Part shown: piece after piece, positions 17,642 to 25,985 of the stretch
Position numbering within the stretch: the first letter of the stretch is position 1
How the letters are laid out: every line of letters starts with the position of its first letter
Program-made: the position numbers and the translations under genes
Notes under the pieces: model-generated
The model's database searches: none
What the model saw: the letters and a program-made list of their open reading frames with translations, nothing else
Told to the model about the DNA's origin: nothing
From: Larkinella humicola
GTDB taxonomy: Bacteria; Bacteroidota; Bacteroidia; Cytophagales; Spirosomataceae
Assembly (NCBI RefSeq): GCF_008727875.1
Contig: NZ_VTWS01000008.1
Span: forward strand, 300,612-364,611
Reading direction: 5' to 3'
Length of the DNA stretch: 64,000 nucleotides

Positions 17642-18238
17642 TTAACCGCCCTCCTGTACGGATTTGTAAACGCGGGCCAACTGTTTCTTCAGATTTTCGG
17701 TTGCCCGCTGCAAAAGCGATTCCACCGCCCCCACGCTGGCGGCCAGGATGGCTGCGGTTTCGATGTTACTCAGCCCTTCCACTTTTGTGAGCAGGTAAGC
17801 GGTTTTTTGCTTGTCGGGCAGGGTATCGATGGCCCGGAAAAGCCGGGCCGCGTTCTCCTGGTTTTCGAGCGCAATACCGGGATGAAAAAAGTCGGTGGGA
17901 TGGTGCAGCACTTCGCCCGATTGGGTATCGAACAGGCTCGTAAAGAAAGCAAAGCGTTTTTGCCGTTTCCGGTGTTTCAGAAAATCGAGCGACTTATTGA
18001 CCGCAATGCGGTATAGCCACGTCGTTACGCTGGCATCGCCTTTGAACGTATGAGACGAAAGAAATACTTCCAGAAATACATCCTGCATAATTTCTTCGGC
18101 GTCTTCGCGGTTGCGCACATAGCCCAGCACCAGGTTATACACCCGGTTTTTAGTCTGTTCATAAAAGCGCCGGAAATCCGTTTCGTTGCCTTCCCGAATG
18201 CCCTGAATCGCTAAAAATAGATCCTGTCCTTCGTTCAT
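17642..18238 (-). CDS. ECF-type RNA polymerase sigma factor
   Basis: A 198-residue sigma-70 family protein. Region 2 (about 20-90) includes RFYEQTKNRVYNLVLGYVRN, EDAEEIMQDVFLEVF and VTTWLYRIAVNKSLDFL. Region 4 (about 135-190) includes LPDKQKTAYLLTKVEGLSN and the HTH ETAAILAASVGAVESLLQRA. Length and motifs fit a group 4 sigma factor. It heads a minus-strand series (membrane protein, CpxP-like, YHYH, YwqK, SCO) and lies 24 bases behind the LytTR gene. Confidence 0.9.
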   Translation of the reverse strand: MNEGQDLFLAIQGIREGNETDFRRFYEQTKNRVYNLVLGYVRNREDAEEIMQDVFLEVFLSSHTFKGDASVTTWLYRIAVNKSLDFLKHRKRQKRFAFFTSLFDTQSGEVLHHPTDFFHPGIALENQENAARLFRAIDTLPDKQKTAYLLTKVEGLSNIETAAILAASVGAVESLLQRATENLKKQLARVYKSVQEGG

Positions 18239-18262
18239 TCCTGGCTGCTATCCAAGGTATTG

Positions 18263-18994
18263 TTATAAGAGCCCCACCTGTTCAATCAATTCCAGAAAAG
18301 GTTTCTTTTGACTTTTGCTGATCGGTAGTTGATGGTTTCCAACCGATACTACATTGTTCTGGATAAAATTGATTTTATACAGATTGACGAGGTATGAACG
18401 ATGAATTCGCAGGAACTGCTGGGTAGGCAGGACCTCCATAAGCCGGGAAAATGACTGTAATACAACATATTTGGCTGTATCCGTATAGATTCGGAGGTAT
18501 TCGCCCAACCCTTCGACAAACAGAATATCGTCGAAATTAAGTCGAACCAGTTTATAATCCGATTTGACAAAGATAAAAGGCATCTGAAGCCGGTGGCGCT
18601 GACTAGCACCCAGGCTCATCGTATTTTTTGCCAATAGCTGCCCAATCTGCTGGCTCAGGTGTTTCGGCTGGATTTCGCTGGACAAAAAACCGGATGCCCC
18701 CAATACGAAGGCATCGGCGGCTACGGCCCGATTGGAACTGCATACGAGAAAGGGAGGGCAGAAATCCAGCTTCTGGATAAACAAGAAATCGTTGATTTCC
18801 AGTTGGCTGACCACCAGAAATGCCAGATGATAATCGTCTTCCCGGAGCCGCTGTTCCAATTGCCCTATTTCGCTGACAACCCGAATCAGCGGTTTCTCCG
18901 ACAAACCGGGCAGCCCATGTTTGAGCCAGCGACCAGCGTCAAAAGTGTCTTCATAAATCAGACAATGGAGAGATTCAAAGGCGTTGGTCGTCAT
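18263..18994 (-). CDS. LytTR regulator with degenerate receiver domain
   Basis: A 243-residue DNA-binding protein. Residues 135-240 are a LytTR domain (FIFVKSDYKLVRLNFDDILF, VEGLGEYLRIYTD, FLRIHRSYLVNL). Residues 8-120 look like a response-regulator receiver (CLIYEDTFDAGRWL, AVAADAFVLGASGFL). The phospho-acceptor Asp is replaced (LAFLVVSQLE, Val61) and the conserved Lys is Ser (GFLSSEIQP, Ser105/106). It is therefore probably regulated without phosphorylation. It is divergent from the PqqD/ATP-grasp cassette and could control it, or the sigma gene behind it. Confidence 0.85.
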   Translation of the reverse strand: MTTNAFESLHCLIYEDTFDAGRWLKHGLPGLSEKPLIRVVSEIGQLEQRLREDDYHLAFLVVSQLEINDFLFIQKLDFCPPFLVCSSNRAVAADAFVLGASGFLSSEIQPKHLSQQIGQLLAKNTMSLGASQRHRLQMPFIFVKSDYKLVRLNFDDILFVEGLGEYLRIYTDTAKYVVLQSFSRLMEVLPTQQFLRIHRSYLVNLYKINFIQNNVVSVGNHQLPISKSQKKPFLELIEQVGLL

Positions 18995-19118
18995 ATTCCG
19001 TTAGCTGAAACGATAGGTCCGTTTACTGAACAATTCGGTGTTTTGGTTGAATCGTCCGAAGGCTTTCTCTATTAGACGTCGTCTTTACTGCAGATGTCAC
19101 TTAAATGCCAACTTCTTT

Positions 19119-19361
19119 ATGAAACTCAAAAAAAGCGTTGCCATTAGCGAAAATGGCTTTGTTTTTAACGCGTCGCGGGGGGATTCGTTCTCGACAAACC
19201 CGACTGGCACCCAGATTCTTAACTGGCTCCGGGAAGGCCAAACGGATACTGAAATGAAGGCGCTGCTTTTGAAAAAATACGAAATCGACGAAGCGACCTG
19301 TGAGAAAGACCTGTATGACTTCATCAAAATGCTGAACCAACAAAACCTGATCGAAGCATGA
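19119..19361 (+). CDS. PqqD-like peptide-binding (RRE) protein
   Basis: An 80-residue protein that fits the PqqD/RiPP recognition element fold. It has N-terminal strands (SVAISENGFVFNASRGDSFS), the hallmark NPTGTQILNWLREGQT segment (compare LNxTGxxIWxLLDG in PqqD), and helices ending FIKMLNQQNLIEA. I chose the Met at 19119 because the family begins there; the upstream extension is Arg/Cys rich and unrelated. RREs bind leader peptides for modifying enzymes. No radical SAM gene is present, and the downstream ATP-grasp gene overlaps it by 4 bases, so the partner is probably that ligase. Confidence 0.8.
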   Translation: MKLKKSVAISENGFVFNASRGDSFSTNPTGTQILNWLREGQTDTEMKALLLKKYEIDEATCEKDLYDFIKMLNQQNLIEA

Positions 19362-20431
19362 AAAAGATACCCCTCACCATCGCGGTCACGGGCCTGAACA
19401 ATTCCGACAATCCCGGCCCCGGCATTCCCGTCATCCGCAGTCTGCGCGAAAGCCGTCACCTCGCCGTCCGGATTATCGGGCTCTCTTACGAAAACCTCGA
19501 ACCAGGCATTTACATGGACGGCATGGTTGACATGGTTTACGCCATTCCGTATCCGTCGCTGGGCCACGAGACCCTGCTCGCGCGGCTGGTCTACATCCAC
19601 GAACAGGAACAACTTGATTTGATTATCCCCAATTTTGATGCGGAATTGTTCAGTTTTATCAAAATCAGCGATCGGCTGACGCGGATGGGCATACGGACTT
19701 TGCTGCCCACGCAGGAGCAGTTCGATGCCCGGCTCAAAGGTAAACTGGTTGAATTTGGCGAACGCTTTCACATCGACGTTCCGAAAAGCTTGACGGTTTT
19801 CAACACCGACGAACTGGCGCTGGCACTCAGTGAATTTAGCTACCCGGTGGTGGTCAAAGGCAAATTTTACGAAGCCTACGTCGCCCAAACTGCCGAACAG
19901 GCCCAGGGTTACTTCCATAAACTGGCGACCAAATGGGGCACCCCGATCATTCTCCAGCAATTCATAAAAGGCCAGGAGTACAACATCACCGCCCTCGGCG
20001 ACGGAAAAGGGCGGCTTATGGGCGCCGTAGCGATGCGAAAAACCTATATAACGTCCACGGGCAAAGGATGGGCCGGTGTTTCGATCGACGATGAAAACCT
20101 GCTTGACATGGCCCGTGGGGTGGTTACGCAAACCCGCTGGGGTGGCGGTCTGGAGCTTGAACTGATGAAGGAAGACAGCACCGGCAACGTCTACCTGATC
20201 GAAATCAATCCCCGTTTTCCGGCCTGGGTTTATCTGGCAACGGCCTGCGGGCAAAACCACCCCGAAATGCTGGTGCGGCTGGCCCTGGATCAGGACGTGG
20301 CCCCGCAGCAAGACTATGAAGCGGGCAAAATGTTCGTTCGATATTCCTGGGATATGATTTGCGACCTGAGCCGCTTTCAGGAAATCGCCACCACGGGCGA
20401 AGTGGCCATCCATCCGCTGGAACTGGCGTAA
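19358..20431 (+). CDS. ATP-grasp domain ligase
   Basis: A 357-residue cytoplasmic enzyme. A Rossmann-like preATP-grasp domain (TIAVTGLNNSDNPGPGIPVI, about 5-105) is followed by the ATP-grasp fold. Visible elements are KLVEFGERFHIDVPKSL, YPVVVKGKFYEAYVA (nucleotide Lys), IILQQFIKGQEYN and the metal-binding GGLELELMKEDS and LIEINPRFPAW (Glu, Asn, Arg). It resembles carbamoyl-phosphate-synthase-like ligases, which form acyl-phosphates and then amide or ester bonds. The start overlaps the PqqD-like gene (ATGA), implying coupling. Substrates are unknown; a peptide or an amino acid is likely from context. Confidence 0.87.
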   Translation: MKKIPLTIAVTGLNNSDNPGPGIPVIRSLRESRHLAVRIIGLSYENLEPGIYMDGMVDMVYAIPYPSLGHETLLARLVYIHEQEQLDLIIPNFDAELFSFIKISDRLTRMGIRTLLPTQEQFDARLKGKLVEFGERFHIDVPKSLTVFNTDELALALSEFSYPVVVKGKFYEAYVAQTAEQAQGYFHKLATKWGTPIILQQFIKGQEYNITALGDGKGRLMGAVAMRKTYITSTGKGWAGVSIDDENLLDMARGVVTQTRWGGGLELELMKEDSTGNVYLIEINPRFPAWVYLATACGQNHPEMLVRLALDQDVAPQQDYEAGKMFVRYSWDMICDLSRFQEIATTGEVAIHPLELA

Positions 20432-20457
20432 ACCATTCACTCAATCACTCACTAAAA

Positions 20458-21825
20458 ATGGAAACCTCGCAGAAATTAAAATACGAACGCCCGGTCATTA
20501 AGCAACTTAATGCGGGTATTACCAATAAATTCGGAGCCCAAACCGGCTTTATTCCCCATACACACATCGATGGTCTGGCCGTGAAAGACCTGACGGCCCG
20601 GTTCGGCTCTCCGCTGTTTGTGATTTCAGAACGCACCATCCGCCAGACGTATCAGGAAGCTTACAATGCGTTCGCCAACCGCTATCCGAATGTGCAGTTT
20701 GCCTGGTCCTATAAGACCAATTACATGAACGCCGTTTGCCGCGTTTTTCACCAGGAAGGTTCCTGGGCCGAAGTGGTATCGCGCTTTGAATATGAAAAAG
20801 CACTGGGCAACGGCGTGCCCGGCGACAAGATCCTATTTAACGGTCCCGACAAAACCGCTGACGACCACCGAGTGGCGGTGCTGAATAATTCGCCGATCCA
20901 CATTGACCATTTCGACGAATTGTACGGATTAATCGAGGTCAGTACCAAACTTGGCAAACGTCCGAAAGTAGCAATCCGTGTGAACATGGACACGGGCGTA
21001 CTGCCCATGTGGGATCGCTTCGGCTTTAACTACGAAAATGGCCAGGCGTGGGATGCCATTACCAAAATCATCCAGACCGACAAAATGGACCTGGTGGGCT
21101 TGCATTGCCACATTGGCACTTTTATGCTGACCACCAGCGCCTATGCGGTAGCGGCTTCGAAAATGGCCGACCTCGCCCTGAATATCAAACGGCAGTTCGG
21201 TTTAGACATTCAGTACCTCGACATGGGCGGTGGATTTGCCTCGAAAAATACGCTGAAAGGCGCTTATCTGAGCGGAACCGACATTACCCCCTCTTTTCAC
21301 GACTATGCCGAACAGATCTGCACAACGCTCATTAAAGCCGGTTTTCGGTCGGAAGAACTGCCATTGCTGATTCTGGAAACGGGCCGGGCTTTAATCGACG
21401 ATGCGGGCTATCTGCTCGGTACTGTACTGGCCAACAAGCGGTTGTCGGACGGTCGGCGGGCTACCATCATGGATTTTGGGGTCAATTTGCTCTTTACGTC
21501 ATTCTGGTATGAACACGCCGTTTCGCCCGCCCAGGATTGCAGTCAGTATGCCGAAGATGCGGTTTTGTATGGGCCACTTTGCATGAACATCGACGTTGTG
21601 CGCGAGAATGTCAAACTCCCACCCCTGAACAAAGGCGATCAGATGGTTGTACACCGGGTCGGGGCCTATAACATGACGCAGTGGATGCAGTTTATCGCCC
21701 TTCGCCCCAACATCGTGCTCATCGATCAGGACGGCCAGCCACACCTCATCCGCAAACACGAAACGGTGGCAGACCTCACCCAGTTGGAATCGACCCCAAC
21801 CCACCTGGAATCACTCGATTTATAG
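20458..21825 (+). CDS. Fold-III PLP-dependent decarboxylase/racemase-like enzyme
   Basis: A 455-residue member of the Orn/DAP/Arg decarboxylase class (alanine racemase-like barrel plus C-terminal beta domain). PLP-lysine is in AWSYKTNYMN. Other visible family motifs are GLHCHIGTFM (stacking His), LDMGGGFASKN (phosphate-binding Gly), LLILETGRALIDDAG, and, from the partner subunit, YGPLCMNIDVV (Cys-x-x-x-Asp) with VHRVGAYNMTQ. It resembles LysA and the Y4yA-type group, but the usual EPGR reads ETGR and the specificity region is unfamiliar. Substrate not assignable. The Met at 20458 is chosen because upstream in-frame sequence overlaps the ATP-grasp gene. Confidence 0.86.
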   Translation: METSQKLKYERPVIKQLNAGITNKFGAQTGFIPHTHIDGLAVKDLTARFGSPLFVISERTIRQTYQEAYNAFANRYPNVQFAWSYKTNYMNAVCRVFHQEGSWAEVVSRFEYEKALGNGVPGDKILFNGPDKTADDHRVAVLNNSPIHIDHFDELYGLIEVSTKLGKRPKVAIRVNMDTGVLPMWDRFGFNYENGQAWDAITKIIQTDKMDLVGLHCHIGTFMLTTSAYAVAASKMADLALNIKRQFGLDIQYLDMGGGFASKNTLKGAYLSGTDITPSFHDYAEQICTTLIKAGFRSEELPLLILETGRALIDDAGYLLGTVLANKRLSDGRRATIMDFGVNLLFTSFWYEHAVSPAQDCSQYAEDAVLYGPLCMNIDVVRENVKLPPLNKGDQMVVHRVGAYNMTQWMQFIALRPNIVLIDQDGQPHLIRKHETVADLTQLESTPTHLESLDL

Positions 21826-21847
21826 GTTCTTTCAATCCTTTTTATCT

Positions 21848-24055
21848 ATGAAAAATACCGTCAAAACCCTCTTTACGGGGGTCCTGAATAGCTATGCGCA
21901 ATTGTTTTTTACGCAAAGCAAAGTAACGGGTGTGCTGGTGCTGCTGGCATCGTTCACAAACCCATCCGTGGGCCTGTGGGGGCTGACGGGGGCGGTAGTA
22001 TGTAACCTCCTGGGGCTCTTGATCCGAACCCATCCGGCCCTGCTGAAACAGGGAATGATCGGCTACAATGGTGTGCTGGTTTCGCTGGGGCTGGCATCGA
22101 CTCTTCAGGTAAACGGGGCTTTTCTTGGATTATTCGGGGTCGCTTGTCTGCTGACGGTAGGGCTTTCCATCGCCTTTTTTCATCAAATGAGCCAACTGAA
22201 CCTCCCCTCACTGAGCATGGCCTTTGTGAGCGTTTACTGGATCGTCATGCTGGCCGTAACCGGTTTTTCGGAACTGCACCTCCAGCCGGTTTCTGCCGAC
22301 CAGTCAGCCCGGTGGTACGGTTTTGTTCAATACGGGCCGCTGCCCGACTGGATACGGTTCTACCTGCAATCGCTGGGTGGTATTTTGTTTCAGGGTAATG
22401 TGGTGGCCGGCTTGCTGGTGGTCCTGGGCATTCTGTGGGCTTCCCGCATCAGTTTTACGTTATCGGTTTTGGGATTTCTGACGGGATACGGTTTTTTCAG
22501 CAGCCTCGGTGGTAACCCCGTTCACATCAGCGACCATTTTATCGGCTTCAATTTCGTCCTGACAGCCCTTGCACTGGGCGGATTTATGTACATTCCCAAC
22601 TGGCGTACCTACGGGCTGGTTTTACTGGTAATGCCAGTGGTCGTGTTGTTGATCGTTGCAGGCACCAACCTGTTCGGCAAGGCGGATTTGCCCGTTTTGT
22701 CGCTGCCGTTTGTGATGATTGTCCCGCTGGTGATGTATGCTCTGCGCAAGGGTGGCCTGGTTCCGGAAATGGTGGAAGTGACCCATCAGCACGATGCACC
22801 GGAGATCAATCTGTATTCGTTTCGAAACTACCGGCAACGGTTCGGGAAATCGACCTACCTAGAAATCGGCCTGCCTTTTTTTGGAGAATGGACTGTTTAT
22901 CAAGGCTATAACGGAAAACACACCCACAAAGACGCCTACCGATTTGCCTGGGACTTTGTGATCCGGGATGTCGCCGAAAAATCCTTCCGGACCACCGGCC
23001 TCACCCCCGACGATTACTATGGCTACAACATGCCGGTGGTAGCGCCGGCTTCGGGCTACGTCGTGACCATTGTAGACGGTATCGAAGACAACCCCATCGG
23101 CAACATGAACATGAAGGAAAACTGGGGCAACGCGATAGTCATCAAACACGCCGATTACCTGTATTCCAAGATTGCACACCTGAAAAAAGACAGTTTCACC
23201 GTGCGGCTGGGCGATTATGTACGCAAGGGCGATGTCGTTGGCATCCTGGGTAATTCGGGTCGGTCGCCAGAGCCACACATCCATTTTCAGGTGCAGGCAA
23301 CACCCGACGTGGGCGCACCAACGATTCAGTATCCGATTACCTATTACCTGCTGAGAAACAATCCCGAAATCGGCCTGAAAAGTTACGATGTGCCGCAGGA
23401 GAACGAGACGATAGCCAACATCCGGACGACCCCGCTGCTCCGCGAAAGTTTCGGATTTGTGCCTGGACAGGTGCTGCAATTTCAGGGAGAATCGGAGACT
23501 GAACGCTTTGCAGAGGAATGGGTGGTGGGCACAACGAGCCTGAATCAAGCTTATCTGCACTGCGCTGTAACCGGTTCGACGGCTTTTTTTGTCAATGACG
23601 GAACGATGTTCTATTTTTCATCATACACGGGTCCGCGCCACACGCTCTTGTACTATTTCTACCTGGCTGCCTATAAAGTAATGCTGGGATTTTACAGGAA
23701 TACCACAATCGACGATGAGATTCCACTCCATCAGATCGATCAGGGCCCGGGGCGTTTGGTGCAGGATTTTCTGGCTCCCTTTGCAATTTACCGCCATTAC
23801 CCCTACCGGCTGATCTACGGACAGATGGATAATTACATCCGGCCGAAAATGATACAGATCCAATCTTCTGTAAAAAGGGAAGTACTGGGCAAGTCGGTGA
23901 AACTATACGATTTCGAGATGCTGCTCGAAAACAAAACCATTGCCCAATTCACCATTCGTCATCAGAACCGCACCCTGATTGTCCGCCAGATTTTGCCGTT
24001 TACCGATTCTACCGACGTTTTACCCGCTCCTGTTTTAATCGAGGAAACCGTATGA
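21848..24055 (+). CDS. Urea-transporter/M23 peptidase fusion protein
   Basis: A 735-residue protein of two parts. Residues 1-305 form about ten membrane helices with the urea-transporter signature QGMIGYNGVLVSLGLAS and its repeat-like partner HFIGFNFVLTALALGG. Residues 325-520 are a LytM/M23-type domain with all four expected zinc or catalytic positions: HTHKDAYRFAWDF (His, Asp), YSKIAHL (His) and PHIHFQVQ (HxH). A beta-rich tail (520-735) follows. The peptidase would face the periplasm. Urea or another small amide could pass through the channel part. The next gene overlaps by 4 bases. Confidence 0.85.
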   Translation: MKNTVKTLFTGVLNSYAQLFFTQSKVTGVLVLLASFTNPSVGLWGLTGAVVCNLLGLLIRTHPALLKQGMIGYNGVLVSLGLASTLQVNGAFLGLFGVACLLTVGLSIAFFHQMSQLNLPSLSMAFVSVYWIVMLAVTGFSELHLQPVSADQSARWYGFVQYGPLPDWIRFYLQSLGGILFQGNVVAGLLVVLGILWASRISFTLSVLGFLTGYGFFSSLGGNPVHISDHFIGFNFVLTALALGGFMYIPNWRTYGLVLLVMPVVVLLIVAGTNLFGKADLPVLSLPFVMIVPLVMYALRKGGLVPEMVEVTHQHDAPEINLYSFRNYRQRFGKSTYLEIGLPFFGEWTVYQGYNGKHTHKDAYRFAWDFVIRDVAEKSFRTTGLTPDDYYGYNMPVVAPASGYVVTIVDGIEDNPIGNMNMKENWGNAIVIKHADYLYSKIAHLKKDSFTVRLGDYVRKGDVVGILGNSGRSPEPHIHFQVQATPDVGAPTIQYPITYYLLRNNPEIGLKSYDVPQENETIANIRTTPLLRESFGFVPGQVLQFQGESETERFAEEWVVGTTSLNQAYLHCAVTGSTAFFVNDGTMFYFSSYTGPRHTLLYYFYLAAYKVMLGFYRNTTIDDEIPLHQIDQGPGRLVQDFLAPFAIYRHYPYRLIYGQMDNYIRPKMIQIQSSVKREVLGKSVKLYDFEMLLENKTIAQFTIRHQNRTLIVRQILPFTDSTDVLPAPVLIEETV

Positions 24056-25281
24056 AAAAAGCCGCCGTGTTGATTATCACCATCCTCTTTGGGGTGGTGA
24101 TACAGGATGGGTTTGCCCAGAACAAACCGGATTACCTCAGTATTGAAGCCCAGATACAGGAAACCTACGCACAACGAAACTGGTGGAAAGTACTGAAAAT
24201 AAGCCAATTATCAATCAACAACCAAATCGACTATCTGGCGTTACGCCAGCGTGCCGGGATTGCCAGCTTTTTCCGGGGCGATTTCGGCCAAAGTATTGTG
24301 CATCTGAACGTAGCGCGTCAATTCAATCACCGCGATTCGGTTGCACAAGCTTATCTCTACTATAATTTGCTGTATGATGGTCGCCCTGCCGAAGCCGTAG
24401 CCCGTGCCGATGCGTTTCCGACGGTTTTGCAACAACGCCTGGGATTTCGCGCCCGCCAGTTCATTACCTCCCTGAACCTGGAAAGTGGAATCAAGGTCAG
24501 TTCGGTTCCAGATCAGGTCGGAAATGCCACGTATCTAACGGTTGGCCTGGAGCACCGCCTTAGTCCGTTTATGCACCTATACCAGTCGCTTAGTCGACTT
24601 TCGCAAGGCTACGGCACTGATATCCATCTCATTCAGCTCCAGTATTTTATTCGTACGGACCTGCGTCTATCACCCGGTTGGCTCGTTTCACCCGCCTTTC
24701 ATCGGTTTTCGGTCACTGGTACCGGCACTACCATGACCGGCTTTCAACAGCGCGGAACGGTTTTTCACCTCAACCTGACCCGAAGCGGAAACGAATGGAA
24801 AGTATTTCCGTTGCTGACATATTCGCAAATCAGCAATGGCGGTAACCCATCACCTGATCAGGGACCACCACCAGGAGGGGGAATTCCGAACAAAGAAAGC
24901 CAATGGCAAATCGGGCTGGGCGGAGAATATGCCATTCATCGGGTACGGTTTCAAGGGAGTTATGAGCTTCAGAATAAATCGCTCACAAGCACCTGGGATC
25001 CACTCTGGAGCCTGAATGCGGTTTTTACGAGTTCGCCGAAGTTTAGCATCAAGACAGGCTACGGTTATTTCCAAACCACTAATTTTCTGGAATCGACCAC
25101 GGCCATTTATAACAACGTACCCGACCCGACGCGCGATAAAACCACCCTGCTGTTCAACTTTGGTGTCGGCAAACGCACGTCATTTTATTTGCTCGGCCAA
25201 TACGAACGGAAAGGATCGAATATCCTGAATCAAAATTACCACTACCTGACCGTTACGGGCGGTTTTACCATTCCATTTTAA
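24052..25281 (+). CDS. Outer-membrane beta-barrel protein with helical repeat N-terminus
   Basis: A 409-residue protein with signal peptide (MKKAAVLIITILFGVVIQDGFA region). Residues 25-145 are helical TPR-like repeats (QRAGIASFFRGDFGQSIVHL, YLYYNLLYDGRPAEAVARAD). Residues 165-409 alternate as beta strands and end in FTIPF, the aromatic C-terminal signature of outer-membrane barrels. The layout resembles YaiO-type proteins, though I cannot assign that firmly. The start overlaps the fusion gene (ATGA), so both are in one operon. It may form the outer-membrane exit or receptor of the cassette. Confidence 0.75.
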   Translation: MKKAAVLIITILFGVVIQDGFAQNKPDYLSIEAQIQETYAQRNWWKVLKISQLSINNQIDYLALRQRAGIASFFRGDFGQSIVHLNVARQFNHRDSVAQAYLYYNLLYDGRPAEAVARADAFPTVLQQRLGFRARQFITSLNLESGIKVSSVPDQVGNATYLTVGLEHRLSPFMHLYQSLSRLSQGYGTDIHLIQLQYFIRTDLRLSPGWLVSPAFHRFSVTGTGTTMTGFQQRGTVFHLNLTRSGNEWKVFPLLTYSQISNGGNPSPDQGPPPGGGIPNKESQWQIGLGGEYAIHRVRFQGSYELQNKSLTSTWDPLWSLNAVFTSSPKFSIKTGYGYFQTTNFLESTTAIYNNVPDPTRDKTTLLFNFGVGKRTSFYLLGQYERKGSNILNQNYHYLTVTGGFTIPF

Positions 25282-25305
25282 TCTCTGTTTAAATTACCTA
25301 ACACG

Positions 25306-25917
25306 ATGAAAACCACACAAAAAACTGCTGCCATCCTTGTTTTTTGGGCCATTTCTCTGGCATCACTACACGCCCAAACGCTAAATGCTTTCAAGGAAAG
25401 CTATACACTGGAAGCCAAAAAAGAGTATAAACAAGCCATCGCAGCTCTGAAGAAAACGAATGACAATTCGTATGAAATCAACCTGCGGCAAGGCTGGCTC
25501 CACTACCTCGCCGGTTTATTACCCGAATCTGTTACCTACTACGAAAAGGCAATCATGCAGCGACCAACTTCCATTGAAGCCCGGCTGGGCTACGCGCTAC
25601 CGGCCTCAAGCCTTAACCACTGGGACCTGGTAACGGAACAATACCAGGCGGTATTAAAACTCGACCCTAACCATACCGTTACCAATTATCGAATGGGGCT
25701 GGTATTTTATTACCGCAAGGAATACAAAACCGCCGAGGTCTATTTTCAGAAGGTACTCAAACTGTATCCCTTCGATCATGACAGCCTGCTCATGCTGGGC
25801 TGGACCAAATACATGCTGGGACAAGCGAACGAAGCCCGCGGACTGTTTAACCGGGCTTTGCTCAATACGCCCACCGACTCCTCGGCTGTGCAGGGGCTGG
25901 CGGCCCTGAAGCAGTAG
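25306..25917 (+). CDS. Secreted TPR-repeat protein
   Basis: A 203-residue protein with a signal peptide ending LHAQT (about residue 23) and roughly five tetratricopeptide repeats (AIAALKKTNDNSYEINLRQG, SVTYYEKAIMQRPTSIEARL, VTEQYQAVLKLDPNHTVTNY, AEVYFQKVLKLYPFDHDSLL, ARGLFNRALLNTPTDSSAVQ). Such proteins are periplasmic scaffolds. It is 24 bases behind the barrel gene and closes the cassette, before a terminator hairpin. Confidence 0.83.
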   Translation: MKTTQKTAAILVFWAISLASLHAQTLNAFKESYTLEAKKEYKQAIAALKKTNDNSYEINLRQGWLHYLAGLLPESVTYYEKAIMQRPTSIEARLGYALPASSLNHWDLVTEQYQAVLKLDPNHTVTNYRMGLVFYYRKEYKTAEVYFQKVLKLYPFDHDSLLMLGWTKYMLGQANEARGLFNRALLNTPTDSSAVQGLAALKQ

Positions 25918-25934
25918 GTATCGCAATCATCAAT

Positions 25935-25956
25935 GCCCACGGTTCTGACCGTGGGC
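25935..25956. terminator. Hairpin terminator between convergent genes
   Basis: A perfect 9-bp stem (GCCCACGGT, 25935-25943, with ACCGTGGGC, 25948-25956) encloses a 4-base loop. It lies between the end of the TPR gene and the end of fdhD, where a bidirectional terminator is expected. There is no clear T tract on either side. Confidence 0.55.
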
Positions 25957-25985
25957 TACCCAATCCAATTCATTCAATTTCAGGG

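Noticed and set aside
19097..20440. A 447-codon frame antisense to the PqqD-like and ATP-grasp genes
   Set aside because: Low-complexity, motif-free translation; the plus-strand genes have clear family motifs and coupled starts.
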